64,000 nt of DNA from Rhodospirillum sp. (GTDB lineage: Bacteria > Pseudomonadota > Alphaproteobacteria > Rhodospirillales > Rhodospirillaceae): positions 1 to 64,000 of the forward strand of contig JAIOYK010000022.1 in the NCBI GenBank assembly GCA_021741145.1. Direction: 5' to 3'. The notes beneath the pieces were generated by a model. That model did not search any database. It was given only the letters and a program-made list of their open reading frames with translations, and was not told the origin of the DNA. Shown in pieces: positions 23,963 to 33,130 of the stretch; positions within the stretch are counted from its first letter, which is position 1, and each line of letters begins with the position of its first letter. A program made the translations under genes and the position numbers.

Positions 23963-25555
23963 ATGTCGGCGACCTGGGACTATATTATCGTTGGCGGTGG
24001 ATCCGCGGGATGCGTTCTCGCCAACAGGCTAAGCGAGAATTCCGATGTTCGGGTGCTTCTGCTGGAGGCGGGCAGCCGCGACTGGAACCCGTTCATTCAC
24101 ATTCCCGGCGGGCTGGGCAAGCTCTTCGGCCCAAGCGTGAATTGGCGGTTTCATACCAAGCCGCAGAAGCATCTCGATAACCGCGAGGTCTGGTATCCGC
24201 AGGGCAAGACCCTGGGCGGATCGAGTTCGATTAACGCGATGATTTACATCCGCTGCCAGAAAGAGGATTACGATAACTGGGCCGCGCTTGGGAATGATGG
24301 CTGGTCCTACGACGAGGTCCTGCCGTATTTCAGGAAGTCCGAGGACAACCCGCGCCTTGGCGAGCCGTTTCATGGCAAGGGCGGGCCACTGTGGATTTCC
24401 GATCAGGTCGCGCCGCACCGGATCAGTCGGGCCTTCGTCGCGGCCAACCGCGAACTCGGCCTGCCCGCGAATGATGATTTCAATGGCGAGACGATGCATG
24501 GGACCGGGTTCTACCAGGTCAATTGTCGCGATGGTTTGCGCCGGTCCACGTCCGTTTCCTTCCTGCGGCCAGCGCGAAACCGCGAGAACCTGACTGTCCT
24601 GACAGGCCGACGCGTGACCCGTGTCCTTGTCGAAAGGAGCCGGGCGACGGGCGTCGAGGTCGCGGCGGGACGGGACCGGGAAACCTGCCGCGCCTCGAAG
24701 GAGGTCATCCTCGCGAGTGGCGCCATCAACTCGCCGCGTCTGCTGATGCTGTCGGGGATCGGCGATGCCGCCAGGCTGCGCGCGGTTGGCGTCACGCCGG
24801 TCCACGATTTGCCCGGCGTCGGGCGGAACTTGCACGACCACCTGAACGTGAACGTGCACGTCCAGACGCGGGAGCGGATCAGCTATGACGGCCATGACCG
24901 GATGCCCTGGGCGGCCATCCATGGCGCGCGCTGGCTGTTGACCCGCAAGGGTCCAGCGGCGGCGGTGATCGTCGAAGGGGCGAGTTTTCACATCGGCGAA
25001 GGCGCGGACCGCCCCGATCTGCAGATCCACGTCGCGCCCGCGACGGTCGTGCGGGGCGGGCAAACCACCATCGACGGCTTCGGTTTCACGGTGAACAGCA
25101 CCTTCCTGCGCCCGCGATCACGCGGCGAAGTCACGCTGCGTGGCCCCGATCCGCTGGACGAGCCGGTGATCGACCCCAACTACCTCGGCCACGACACCGA
25201 CAAGGCCAAGGCGCTGGAATCCCTCCGGATGATCCGCCGTATCCTGGCACAGCCCGCCATGCGCGATCTGATCGCCCATGAACGGCTGCCCGGAAAAGAC
25301 GAGCGGAGCGACGAAGCGCTGATGCGTTACGTCCGCCAATACGCCTGCTGTGACTATCACCCCGTCGGCACCTGCAAGATGGGACGGGACGAACGCTCCG
25401 TTGTCGACGCAAGGCTGCGCGTGCACGGCATCGACGGGCTGCGCGTTATCGATTCCTCGATCATGCCAGTGCTGACGAGCGGAAATACCAACGCCCCCAC
25501 CATCATGATCGGTGAAAGGGGGGCCGACATGGTTCGCGAGGCTGGCGGGCTCTGA
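23963..25555 (+). CDS. GMC-family FAD oxidoreductase (choline dehydrogenase-like)
   Basis: A 530-residue glucose-methanol-choline oxidoreductase. The N-terminal FAD motif is [17 protein letters not shown] signature 1 is near [12 protein letters not shown] and signature 2 near [11 protein letters not shown]. The catalytic histidine is in [11 protein letters not shown] and the paired residue in S-G-N-T-N-A-P. It oxidises a primary or secondary alcohol. The ATG at 23963 is preferred because AGGAGG lies seven bases upstream; an ATG at 23948 overlapping the previous stop has no such site. No signal peptide is seen, so it acts in the cytoplasm. Confidence 0.9.
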   Translation: MSATWDYIIVGGGSAGCVLANRLSENSDVRVLLLEAGSRDWNPFIHIPGGLGKLFGPSVNWRFHTKPQKHLDNREVWYPQGKTLGGSSSINAMIYIRCQKEDYDNWAALGNDGWSYDEVLPYFRKSEDNPRLGEPFHGKGGPLWISDQVAPHRISRAFVAANRELGLPANDDFNGETMHGTGFYQVNCRDGLRRSTSVSFLRPARNRENLTVLTGRRVTRVLVERSRATGVEVAAGRDRETCRASKEVILASGAINSPRLLMLSGIGDAARLRAVGVTPVHDLPGVGRNLHDHLNVNVHVQTRERISYDGHDRMPWAAIHGARWLLTRKGPAAAVIVEGASFHIGEGADRPDLQIHVAPATVVRGGQTTIDGFGFTVNSTFLRPRSRGEVTLRGPDPLDEPVIDPNYLGHDTDKAKALESLRMIRRILAQPAMRDLIAHERLPGKDERSDEALMRYVRQYACCDYHPVGTCKMGRDERSVVDARLRVHGIDGLRVIDSSIMPVLTSGNTNAPTIMIGERGADMVREAGGL

Positions 25556-25603
25556 GCCCGCGCCTAAAACGCGGCCCCGGCAAACCCGAAGGAAAGGCAA
25601 GAC

Positions 25604-27094
25604 ATGCAAGACTATTCGAAACTCCCCGACGCCCCGCGCGCGTTCGGCTTCCACCTCGACGGCGCATGGGTGCCGAAGGGGTCGCGTGACTGGATCGAAC
25701 GGACCAGCCCGGCCCATGGTGTCCGGGTGACCCGCGTGGTGCATTGCACGCTCGCGGACCTGGAAAGTGGTGTGCGTGCCGCGCGCAGGGCTTTTCGCTC
25801 CGGGGTCTGGTCCGAAGTCGCGGGGGCCGCGCGCGCGGGCGTCCTTTTGAAAGCCGCGTCCGGAATCCGGGCGCGGCTGGACGAGATCGCCTATTGGGAA
25901 ACGCTGGAAACCGGCAAGCCGATTTCGCAAAGCCGGTCGGAAATCGGCGGCGCGGCGGATCACTACGAGTATGCCGCCGGAGTGGCTCGCACGCTTAAGG
26001 GCGATGCCTTCAATAACCTTGGTCCCGACATGATGGGGTTCGTCACGCGGCAGCCCATTGGCGTCATAGGCCTGATCACGCCATGGAACTTTCCCTTCAT
26101 CATCCTGGCCGAACGCATTCCCTACATGCTGGCCGCCGGCTGCGTGATCGTGGCGAAGCCTTCGGAATTCACCTCGGCCTCGACGCTGATCATGGCAGAG
26201 ATCCTGACCGAGGCGGGCCTGCCCAAGGGCGTGTTCAACGTTGTCACCGGGTATGGCGCCGATATCGGGCAGGCGATGACCGAGCACGAGGACATCGATG
26301 TGCTGTCCTTCACCGGCTCCATCGGGGTCGGTCGCAAGGTTCTCTTGGCGTCGGCGTCCAACTTGAAGAAGCTGAGCCTGGAGCTCGGCGGCAAGAACCC
26401 GCAGATCGTCTTCGCGGATGCCGATCTCGAGGACGCGGCGGATGGCATCGTCTTCGGCTTGCTGTTCAACGCGGGCCAATGCTGTGTCAGCGGCAGCCGG
26501 CTGATCGTCGAACGTTCGGTGGCGGGCCGTCTGGAAGAGTTGTTGCGCGACAAGTTCGATCGTGTGCGCCTTGGCGATCCGCTCGATCCGAAGACGCAGG
26601 TCGGGGCAATGGTCACGCCCGAGCACATGAAAAAAGTGCTGGGTTACGTCCAGAAGGGAATCGAGGAAGGCGCGACGCTGGCCCACGGTGGTCAAAGTTA
26701 TGGCGCGCCTTGCGTCCAGTTCGTCCAGCCGACGCTTCTGACCGGTGTGCGAAACGACATGACGGTGGCCCGTGACGAGATCTTTGGGCCAATTCTGACC
26801 ATGATCGAGTTCGATACCCTGGACGAGGCCGTCGAGATCGCGAACGACAACATCCTTGGCCTCGCGGCGAGCATCTGGACGAAGGATTTGGACAAGGCGA
26901 TGAAGACCATGCGACGCGTCGAGGCCGGACGAACCTGGGTCAACACCACCATCGCGGGCGGGCCGGAGCTGCCCATCGGCGGCTTCAAGCAATCGGGGTC
27001 CGGACGCGAGACCGGCGTTTATGGCGTCGAGGAATACACCGAGCTCAAATCGATCCATATCGCGCTGGGCAAACGCGAGCACTGGGTCGGCTGA
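25604..27094 (+). CDS. NAD(P)-dependent aldehyde dehydrogenase
   Basis: A 496-residue aldehyde dehydrogenase. The catalytic glutamate is in L-E-L-G-G-K-N-P near residue 262 and the nucleophilic cysteine in N-A-G-Q-C-C-V-S near residue 296. The cofactor fold shows P-W-N-F-P-F and F-T-G-S-I-G-V-G. It most likely converts the aldehyde made by the GMC enzyme encoded just upstream to a carboxylic acid, which would then be the substrate of the CoA-transferase. The ATG at 25604 follows GGAAAGGCAAGAC. It overlaps the kinase start by TGATG. Confidence 0.9.
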   Translation: MQDYSKLPDAPRAFGFHLDGAWVPKGSRDWIERTSPAHGVRVTRVVHCTLADLESGVRAARRAFRSGVWSEVAGAARAGVLLKAASGIRARLDEIAYWETLETGKPISQSRSEIGGAADHYEYAAGVARTLKGDAFNNLGPDMMGFVTRQPIGVIGLITPWNFPFIILAERIPYMLAAGCVIVAKPSEFTSASTLIMAEILTEAGLPKGVFNVVTGYGADIGQAMTEHEDIDVLSFTGSIGVGRKVLLASASNLKKLSLELGGKNPQIVFADADLEDAADGIVFGLLFNAGQCCVSGSRLIVERSVAGRLEELLRDKFDRVRLGDPLDPKTQVGAMVTPEHMKKVLGYVQKGIEEGATLAHGGQSYGAPCVQFVQPTLLTGVRNDMTVARDEIFGPILTMIEFDTLDEAVEIANDNILGLAASIWTKDLDKAMKTMRRVEAGRTWVNTTIAGGPELPIGGFKQSGSGRETGVYGVEEYTELKSIHIALGKREHWVG

Positions 27095-28371
27095 TGCTTG
27101 AAGACTCAGGGCACAATTCGAACTTTCTGCGCGGACTTTTCGCCAAGGCCGTGGAAGTCGCGGACCCGATGCGTGTGCTGGAGGCTCACTTGCCGCCGCG
27201 GTCCGAGGGGCGCGTGATCGTCGTGGGCGCGGGCAAGGCCAGCGCGCGCATGGCCGAGGCCGTCGAAGCGCGTTGGGGCCCCTGCGAGGGGCTGGTCATC
27301 ACCCGATACGGCTACGCGCGTCCCTGCGCGGGGATCGAGATCGTCGAGGCCGCGCATCCCGTCCCGGATGAGGCGGGTGTGGAAGCGACCGCCAGGTTGG
27401 TCGCGCTGTTGGACGGTCTGGGTGAGAACGATTTTGTTCTGGCATTGATTTCGGGTGGCGCGTCATCCCTGCTGGTGGCGCCGGTACAGGGCGTTGGCCT
27501 CGCCGACAAGCGCGCCTTCAACGCCGCCTTGCTTGCCTCGGGTGCTCCGATCAGCGTGATGAACGCCCTACGCAAACGCCTGAGCCGGGTAAAGGGCGGC
27601 CACATGGCCGCCGCCGCGTACCCGGCCCGCATGCGTGCCCTGATTGTGTCGGACGTGCCCGGTGATGACCCTTCGATCATCGGGTCCGGGCCGACGGTTG
27701 GCGACAACGCGCCCGGTCTGGACATCACCGGCCTACTCGAGTCCTTCCCGCTTGAGCTCCCGGCTCGGGTACGGGAGGCTCTTTTGAACGCGCCCGGGCC
27801 CGTACCCGCCGATGACGTGCGCCTGTCCCGCGTGGAAAACGTCATCGTCGCGGCGCCGGCACGGTCATTGGCCGCCGCCGCGGATCTCGCGCGCGCCATG
27901 GGGTGCGAGGCGCGTCTGCTCGGCGACGACATTGAAGGCGAGGCGCGGGATGTCGCGCGACACCAAGCCGCGCTGGCGCTCGAAATCCAGCGTGACATGA
28001 AGCCCGGGGATCGCCCGGTGTTGCTGCTTTCGGGAGGAGAGTTGACCGTGACCCGGCGCGGCGGAGGCACTGGCGGCCCGAATGCGGAATTCTGCCTTGC
28101 GCTCGCCATCGCCCTTGACGGAGCCGTTGGGATCGAGGCGCTGTCCTGTGATACCGATGGCGTCGACGGCGCCGCCGAGGTCGCCGGGGCGGTGATTGGC
28201 CCGGACACGCTTGGCCGCGCGCGGGCTGTCGGGCTCGACCCACGGGCCGAACTCGACGACAACAACGCGCATACGTTCTTCGCCGCTGTCGGAGGCCAAG
28301 TGGTCACCGGACCCACATTGACCAATGTGAATGACTTTCGCGCGGTCCTTATTCTTGGGCGGACCGCGTGA
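27094..28371 (+). CDS. Glycerate 2-kinase (GckA/TtuD, MOFRL type)
   Basis: A 425-residue class II glycerate kinase. N-terminal motifs are V-V-G-A-G-K-A-S-A-R-M-A and L-I-S-G-G-A-S-S-L-L, and the C-terminal MOFRL domain contains L-S-G-G-E-L-T-V-T, G-G-x-N-A-E-F and D-T-D-G-V-D-G-A-A. It phosphorylates D-glycerate at carbon 2 and feeds lower glycolysis. It ends the operon, which suggests that one product of the pathway is glycerate or a precursor of it. Its start overlaps the dehydrogenase stop (TGATG). Confidence 0.9.
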   Translation: MLEDSGHNSNFLRGLFAKAVEVADPMRVLEAHLPPRSEGRVIVVGAGKASARMAEAVEARWGPCEGLVITRYGYARPCAGIEIVEAAHPVPDEAGVEATARLVALLDGLGENDFVLALISGGASSLLVAPVQGVGLADKRAFNAALLASGAPISVMNALRKRLSRVKGGHMAAAAYPARMRALIVSDVPGDDPSIIGSGPTVGDNAPGLDITGLLESFPLELPARVREALLNAPGPVPADDVRLSRVENVIVAAPARSLAAAADLARAMGCEARLLGDDIEGEARDVARHQAALALEIQRDMKPGDRPVLLLSGGELTVTRRGGGTGGPNAEFCLALAIALDGAVGIEALSCDTDGVDGAAEVAGAVIGPDTLGRARAVGLDPRAELDDNNAHTFFAAVGGQVVTGPTLTNVNDFRAVLILGRTA

Positions 28372-28718
28372 CGATCCTCGAAAAATGCTTCGATGTGGTT
28401 CAAAAACTTCCTCGTAGTCCCTACCCGGTCGGCTCCGGCGGATTTCGGGGCGGTTTAAGCCGGCTTCGCGATCAGGACATTATGCGGACCCGGGTACAGG
28501 GGTGAGTGTTCGATTGTCGTGCGCACGTCGCGCGGCATACTTCGTGTAACCGCTTTTGGATCGTGCCCCATGGCGTGGTGTCAAAGCGTTTGGCCCGTGG
28601 CGCTACCTGGAGAGGTGCGGCAAACCCTTACTGGGAAATCGCGGTGACCATTGAAACCGACTGATGCCACGCGCCCCATGATAACGACCCCTCGGATGGT
28701 TTCATGGGGAGTCGGGTT
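28372..28718. other. Intergenic stretch without a recognisable gene
   Basis: Between the glycerate kinase gene and the hairpins before the convergent SDR gene no reading frame with family resemblance or a ribosome site was found. The base composition is like its surroundings. It may be a long 3' leader of the operon or eroded sequence. Confidence 0.5.
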
Positions 28719-28756
28719 CGATCGTGCCCCCCCTTGAGGCGGGGCGGCACGATCGA
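28719..28756. repeat. Strong hairpin downstream of the sugar operon
   Basis: An 11-bp perfect stem, built on cgatcgtgcc (28720-28729) and ggcacgatcg (28746-28755) plus a flanking T-A pair, has inner C and G runs that extend pairing. There is no T tract after it. It lies between convergent transcripts seven bases before the terminator at 28763 and may assist it or serve as a bidirectional stop. Confidence 0.5.
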
Positions 28757-28762
28757 GGACCG

Positions 28763-28801
28763 CCCGGGGAAAGATGGGGAGACCTTTCCCGGGGGCTTTT
28801 T
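28763..28801 (+). terminator. Intrinsic terminator of the sugar/polyol operon
   Basis: cccggggaaag and ctttcccggggg pair with one mismatch around the loop atggggagac, and cttttt follows immediately on the plus strand. This is a typical rho-independent terminator for rightward transcription, about 400 bp after the glycerate kinase gene. Confidence 0.7.
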
Positions 28802-28816
28802 GAAATCCGGCTTGAT

Positions 28817-29737
28817 CTAGACCGGATCCCAGGAGAAGACGTCGGAGGAAACGTCGAGCGCCTGGAACCCGGCGCGCAACGCGGGGGCCGCGTGTTCGGC
28901 GATCGTCGCGGCCGTCCATCCGCCATCCCGGTGTACCGAGCGGATGGGGCGCGGTTGGCTGAAGAGAAAGATCTCATTGTTGCGGACGCAGAAAACCTGT
29001 CCGGTCACCTCGCTGGCGGCGTCGGAGAGCAGGTAGAGCGCCAACGGCGCGATCTTTTCCGGAGTCATCCGTTGAAGCTTGGCGACCCGGGCCTTCTGGT
29101 CCTCGGTTTCCGCCTTGATGGAGCTGATCATCCGGCTCCAGGCGAAGGGGGCGACGCAGTTCGAGCGAACCCCGAATTTGCTCATGTCGAGCGCGATGGA
29201 TTTCGAAAGTCCGGTCAACCCCATCTTGGCCGCGGAGTAGTTGGCCTGGGCGAGATTTCCGATCAGGCCGGAGGTGGAGGTCATGTGGACAAACGAACCT
29301 CCTCCCTGCTCCTTGAAATGGGGAGCGGCGGCGCGGCTGACGTGGAAGCCGCCGTAAAGGTGGACTTTCTGAACCTGGTCCCAATGCTCGGGCGACATCT
29401 TGTGGAAGAAACTGTCACGGAGGATGCCGGCATTGTTCACCACTCCGTCGATCCGGCCGAAGGTCTCGACCGCCGTCGCGATGATGGAGGCCGCGCCTTC
29501 CGGCTCGCTCACGCTGGCGGTGTTGGCCACGGCGGTTCCGCCCATCCCCTGGATGGTTTCGACCACCTGGTGGGCGGGACCGGTGTCGAGGCCGGTGCCG
29601 TCGAGGGCCGCGCCGATGTCATTGACGACGACCCTTGCTCCCTCGGCCGCCGCCGCCAGCGCGATCGCGCGCCCAATGCCGCCTCCGGCGCCAGTGACGG
29701 CGATGACCTTTCCCTCGAGTACGTAGGATGTGTTCAC
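28817..29737 (-). CDS. MFE-2-type short-chain (hydroxyacyl-CoA) dehydrogenase
   Basis: A 306-residue SDR resembling the dehydrogenase domain of peroxisomal multifunctional enzyme 2. The cofactor motif is V-T-G-A-G-G-G-I-G-R-A, then V-V-V-N-D-I-G and N-N-A-G-I-L-R-D. The catalytic serine is in T-S-T-S-G and the Y-x-x-x-K motif is Y-S-A-A-K. It should oxidise a (3R)-hydroxyacyl-CoA made by MaoC-type hydratases, which are encoded just upstream in this leftward operon. The start is GTG at 29737 with CGAGGAGAGC ahead. A C-terminal tail of about 60 residues beyond the usual SDR fold is present. Confidence 0.85.
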   Translation of the reverse strand: MNTSYVLEGKVIAVTGAGGGIGRAIALAAAAEGARVVVNDIGAALDGTGLDTGPAHQVVETIQGMGGTAVANTASVSEPEGAASIIATAVETFGRIDGVVNNAGILRDSFFHKMSPEHWDQVQKVHLYGGFHVSRAAAPHFKEQGGGSFVHMTSTSGLIGNLAQANYSAAKMGLTGLSKSIALDMSKFGVRSNCVAPFAWSRMISSIKAETEDQKARVAKLQRMTPEKIAPLALYLLSDAASEVTGQVFCVRNNEIFLFSQPRPIRSVHRDGGWTAATIAEHAAPALRAGFQALDVSSDVFSWDPV

Positions 29738-29756
29738 GGGTGCTCTCCTCGGGTGC

Positions 29757-30911
29757 TCATTGGTCGGATTTGATGAGTTGGCGGGCGATCACCAACTGTT
29801 GAATCTGGCTGGTTCCCTCATAGATCCGGAACAGCCTGACATCGCGGTAGAAGCGTTCGACGGCGTACTCCGTCATGTAGCCAGCGCCCCCATGGACTTG
29901 GACGGCGCGGTCCGCGATCCGGCCGACCGCCTCGGTCGCGAAATACTTGGTGGCCGAGGCATTGAGCCGCGCCGATCCGGTGGCGTCGTATTCCGCGGCC
30001 GTGGCCCTGACCAGGGACCTGGCCGCGGTGTATTCGGTGTAGCTGTCCGCGATCATGGCCTGGATGAGCTGGAACTCGGCGATCGGATGGCCGAACTGGT
30101 GGCGGTCCCGGGCGAAGGACACCATCTCCCGGATCAGCCGGTCACACATGCCGGTGGCAAGCGCGCCGATGTGGATGCGTCCCCGGTCGAGAACGCGCAT
30201 GGCGAGTTTGAACCCTTGGCCCGGTGTCAGTCCGATGATGGCTTCGGACGGCACGCGCACGTTGTCGAAGATCACGTCGCAGGTTGTCGTGCCGCGCTGC
30301 CCCATCTTCTTGTCCTTCTTCCCGAGCGTGAGGCCCGGCGCGTCGGCGGGGACCAGAAACGCGGAGATGGCGTTCGCTCCCGAGATCTCGAAATCGGTGC
30401 GCGCCATCACGGTAAAGAGCCCCGCGCGCGTGGCGTTGGTGATGTAGCGCTTGGTGCCGGAGATCAGGTAGTCGTTCCCGTCGCGGACGGCTTTCGTGGT
30501 CAGGCTGGCGGGGTCGGAGCCGGAATCCGGCTCCGTGAGCGCGAAGGAGGCGATCACTTCGCCCGTGGCGAGCTTCGGCAGGTAGGCCTGCTTCTGCTCT
30601 TCGGTCCCCGCGAGGATCAGGCCCCGCGCGCCAATGCCGATGTTGGTGCCGAACAGGGAGCGGAACGCCGGGGCCGTCTGGCCCAGGAGCATGGCGATTT
30701 CCGATTCCTGCCGGCAGGTCAATCCGATCCCGCCATATTCCGGGGGAATGGTCAGGCCGAACAGACCGAGGTCCTTCATTTCCTCGACGAGGGTGTCTGG
30801 GATCTCGTCGGTTTCCTCCACGCGCATCTCGTTCGGCACGAGCCGTTCCGCCACGAAGCGGCGCACGGTGTCCTCGAGCTGACCGAATGTGTCTTCATCG
30901 ATATGTGTCAT
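29757..30911 (-). CDS. Acyl-CoA dehydrogenase
   Basis: A 384-residue flavoprotein of the acyl-CoA dehydrogenase family. Visible blocks are P-P-E-Y-G-G-I-G near residue 60, S-F-A-L-T-E-P-D-S-G-S-D near 127 and Q-V-H-G-G-A-G-Y near 340. The C-terminal I-Y-E-G-T-S-Q-I-Q places the catalytic glutamate at the short/branched-chain position. It introduces a 2,3 double bond and passes electrons to ETF, whose genes lie at 43576-45257. The ATG at 30911 overlaps the MaoC stop, so the genes are translationally coupled. Confidence 0.9.
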   Translation of the reverse strand: MTHIDEDTFGQLEDTVRRFVAERLVPNEMRVEETDEIPDTLVEEMKDLGLFGLTIPPEYGGIGLTCRQESEIAMLLGQTAPAFRSLFGTNIGIGARGLILAGTEEQKQAYLPKLATGEVIASFALTEPDSGSDPASLTTKAVRDGNDYLISGTKRYITNATRAGLFTVMARTDFEISGANAISAFLVPADAPGLTLGKKDKKMGQRGTTTCDVIFDNVRVPSEAIIGLTPGQGFKLAMRVLDRGRIHIGALATGMCDRLIREMVSFARDRHQFGHPIAEFQLIQAMIADSYTEYTAARSLVRATAAEYDATGSARLNASATKYFATEAVGRIADRAVQVHGGAGYMTEYAVERFYRDVRLFRIYEGTSQIQQLVIARQLIKSDQ

Positions 30912-31342
30912 TTGTGGTCTGAGTCCTGGTATGGTTTGAAAGCGTTGGAAAGACGCAAGGTTCCCTCGATCACGCGCGGTCCATCTTCGATCGCGACGTG
31001 GACATCGTAGGTGTCCTCGTCGGGCAGGGCGTCCCCGCCCGCGATAAGAACGACGCCGACGGGCGCCGGACGGGTGAATCGGATGTCCAGGGAAAAGGAT
31101 CGGCCTCCGAAGGTCGCCTCGATGGACTGGGTCAGAAGCGACAGCCCGAGAGTTCCATGGTTGATGGGAACCCCGAACGGCGTATTCCGGCTGAATTCGG
31201 GGTCCAGGTGAATTGGATTGAAGTCCGCTGTCAGCGCGGCGTATCGCGCCGTTCCGGCCGCGCTGGTTTCAAGCCGTGTTCCAATCAGGCTCCGCGGTTT
31301 CGCGTTGCCCGCGTTCTCCGTCGGATCTTGTTCCATTGACAT
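30908..31342 (-). CDS. MaoC-like (R)-specific enoyl-CoA hydratase subunit
   Basis: A 144-residue single hot-dog protein with the hydratase 2 signature. Y-A-A-L-T-A-D-F-N-P-I-H-L-D-P contains the catalytic Asp and His four residues apart, followed by G-V-P-I-N-H-G. A second small hot-dog gene precedes it by four bases. In actinobacterial steroid pathways such pairs form one heterodimeric hydratase with a single active site, and that is the likely arrangement here. The ATG at 31342 has only a weak ribosome site. Confidence 0.82.
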   Translation of the reverse strand: MSMEQDPTENAGNAKPRSLIGTRLETSAAGTARYAALTADFNPIHLDPEFSRNTPFGVPINHGTLGLSLLTQSIEATFGGRSFSLDIRFTRPAPVGVVLIAGGDALPDEDTYDVHVAIEDGPRVIEGTLRLSNAFKPYQDSDHK

Positions 31343-31346
31343 CGTT

Positions 31347-31757
31347 TCAACTCGCCCAAATCGTCAAGATTTCCCCCGACAGCAGGCGGGTGCCGTCCGC
31401 GCGGATATCGCTACGGAAAGCGATCCACTTGCGGCCTTTCCGTTCGAATTTGCGCTCAACGCTGGTCTGGATGATCAACACTTCGTCGAGGCGTGGCTCG
31501 CGTCCGTGAAGACTCAGCGTCTGCCCGGCGTGGATATTGCCGGGAGGCCGGGGTTGGGCCACGCGCAGGTAGGCTTCCATCATCGCGCTCACCAGCAGGC
31601 TGCGGGGCAATGCGCGCGGGTCACAGCGCTTCTCGAAAATACCGGTCCATAGGGTCATGCGTGTTTCGTCAATGCGGAACGTCATTTGGCCAAGCAGTTG
31701 GCCATCGTGAAACGCCGCGTAATCCCAGAGTCCCGTCTCGGTTCGGATATCCGTCAT
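31347..31757 (-). CDS. Second MaoC-like hot-dog protein, probable non-catalytic partner
   Basis: A 136-residue protein with hot-dog features (M-T-F-R-I-D-E-T-R-M, then G-N-I-H-A-G-Q-T-L-S and the E-R-K-F-E-R-K-G strand) but no Asp-x4-His hydratase motif. It starts the leftward operon and is followed after four bases by the catalytic MaoC gene. It probably supplies the acyl-binding half of a heterodimer. The ATG at 31757 is taken; a TTG one codon earlier is possible. The function is inferred mainly from fold pattern and context. Confidence 0.6.
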   Translation of the reverse strand: MTDIRTETGLWDYAAFHDGQLLGQMTFRIDETRMTLWTGIFEKRCDPRALPRSLLVSAMMEAYLRVAQPRPPGNIHAGQTLSLHGREPRLDEVLIIQTSVERKFERKGRKWIAFRSDIRADGTRLLSGEILTIWAS

Positions 31758-31827
31758 CAATCGCCGCCTTCCCCCCGGGGAGCCCCTTCGGGCGCTCCGA
31801 ATTTTTCACTTGTGCCGTCGGTGAAAT

Positions 31828-31849
31828 TATGTGAATGATATTCACCATA
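31828..31849. promoter_or_regulatory. Palindromic operator between divergent MaoC and CoA-transferase operons
   Basis: tatgtgaatgatattcaccata is a near-perfect palindrome with the exact core GTGAAT-GAT-ATTCAC. It sits in the 163-bp gap between the leftward hot-dog/ACAD operon and the rightward CoA-transferase/Liv operon, so one regulator could control both. On the opposite strand it shares gaatatcattc with the site at 49273. Confidence 0.65.
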
Positions 31850-31920
31850 CAGAATGACTACCACGACGGTTGGCGGCTGAAAAGATAAAAGTGGCCGGTT
31901 CGCCGGCAAGGGAGGCGAGA

Positions 31921-33069
31921 GTGAACGTGTCGGAGGACGCTCCAAAAGGGCTCCTGGATGGGGTGAAGGTGTTGGATTTCGGCCGCTATATCGCCGCTCC
32001 GCTCTGCGCGGCGCTGCTGGCCGATCTGGGTGCCGATGTCATCCGCGTCGAACCGTCCCAGGGCGCTTCGGATCGGGAGGTCATGCCGGTTGGCGAGGCC
32101 GTCGGCGGCGCGCTCTATCTGCAGATGAACCGGAACAAGCGTTCCTTGGCGATCGACTTCGCGCGCCTTCCCGACCAGCCGATGCTAAGAGCGCTGGTGG
32201 CGACCGCGGACGTGGTGGTGGTGAACATGCCGCCGAGACAGCTCGCGAAGGCGGGTCTGGATTTCGACACGCTCCGGGGACTGAGGCCGGACATCATCCT
32301 GACCTCCGTCACCGCCTATTCAACCAAAGGGGCCAGCCGCGACGTGACGGGATTCGATGGGACCGGGCAGGCGCTGAGTGGAGCGATGCATATCACCGGC
32401 TCCGGCGAAATCCCGACCCGGGCCGCCGTTTCCTATGTCGACTATTCCACGGGTATCGCCGCCGCCTATGCCACGCTCGCCGCGCTCTATCGCAAGGCCC
32501 GGACCGGGGAAGGCCAGCAGGTGGAAATTTCCTTGCTCAAAACGGCGCTGGCGATCATGAACCCGATTCTGATCGAGGCCGCGACCGGCGCGCGCCACCG
32601 GGTCGCCACCGGCAATCGCAGCCCCATTTCGGGTCCCTCGGATGCCTTCGAGACACGGGACGGCTGGGTCATGATCCAGGTTATTGGCGACGCCATGTTC
32701 GCGCGGCTCGCCGATGTCATCGGCAAGCCCACCCTCGCGAACGCGCCCGAATATGCCTCCGATATCAAACGCGGAGAAAATGGCGCGGCGCTGAGTGATG
32801 TGGTGGCCGCCTGGTGCCGCGAAAAGACCTCGGGCGAGGTGATGGGGATCCTATCCGCCGCGCGCATTCCCTGCGTGCCCATCCTCGGTCCGGCGGAGGC
32901 CTTAATGTCCCCGGAAATCCGGGGCGGCGGCTATTTCAGCGGTTCCGATCCGGCAAACGCGCCGCTGGTGGCCTCTCTGGCCGACATCGCCGGAACCGTG
33001 CCGGTCAGGCCAGCCCCGGCGCTCGGAGAGCACAATCGAGAAATACTCGAGGAATTGAGTATGACCTGA
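31921..33069 (+). CDS. CaiB/BaiF (class III) CoA-transferase ahead of the Liv transporter
   Basis: A 382-residue class III CoA-transferase. Typical blocks are V-K-V-L-D-F-G-R-Y-I-A-A-P, L-A-D-L-G-A-D-V-I-R-V-E, N-R-N-K-R-S-L-A-I-D and S-Y-V-D-Y-S-T-G near the catalytic aspartate. A GTG start at 31921 is chosen since AAGGGAGG stands a few bases upstream, whereas the longer frame has none. It activates or recycles an organic acid as CoA thioester and heads the operon with the branched-chain-type ABC importer, so the imported acid is its likely substrate. Confidence 0.85.
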   Translation: MNVSEDAPKGLLDGVKVLDFGRYIAAPLCAALLADLGADVIRVEPSQGASDREVMPVGEAVGGALYLQMNRNKRSLAIDFARLPDQPMLRALVATADVVVVNMPPRQLAKAGLDFDTLRGLRPDIILTSVTAYSTKGASRDVTGFDGTGQALSGAMHITGSGEIPTRAAVSYVDYSTGIAAAYATLAALYRKARTGEGQQVEISLLKTALAIMNPILIEAATGARHRVATGNRSPISGPSDAFETRDGWVMIQVIGDAMFARLADVIGKPTLANAPEYASDIKRGENGAALSDVVAAWCREKTSGEVMGILSAARIPCVPILGPAEALMSPEIRGGGYFSGSDPANAPLVASLADIAGTVPVRPAPALGEHNREILEELSMT

Positions 33070-33130
33070 AGCCCAAGCGCCGGGTCCATGAATTAAGAAA
33101 ATTGGAACAGACAAGGAGGAAGTACAGCCA

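Noticed and set aside
25118-27082. A 654-codon minus-strand frame opposite the aldehyde dehydrogenase
   Set aside because: Long only because of GC bias at third positions; no domain can be recognised and the plus-strand gene is certain.
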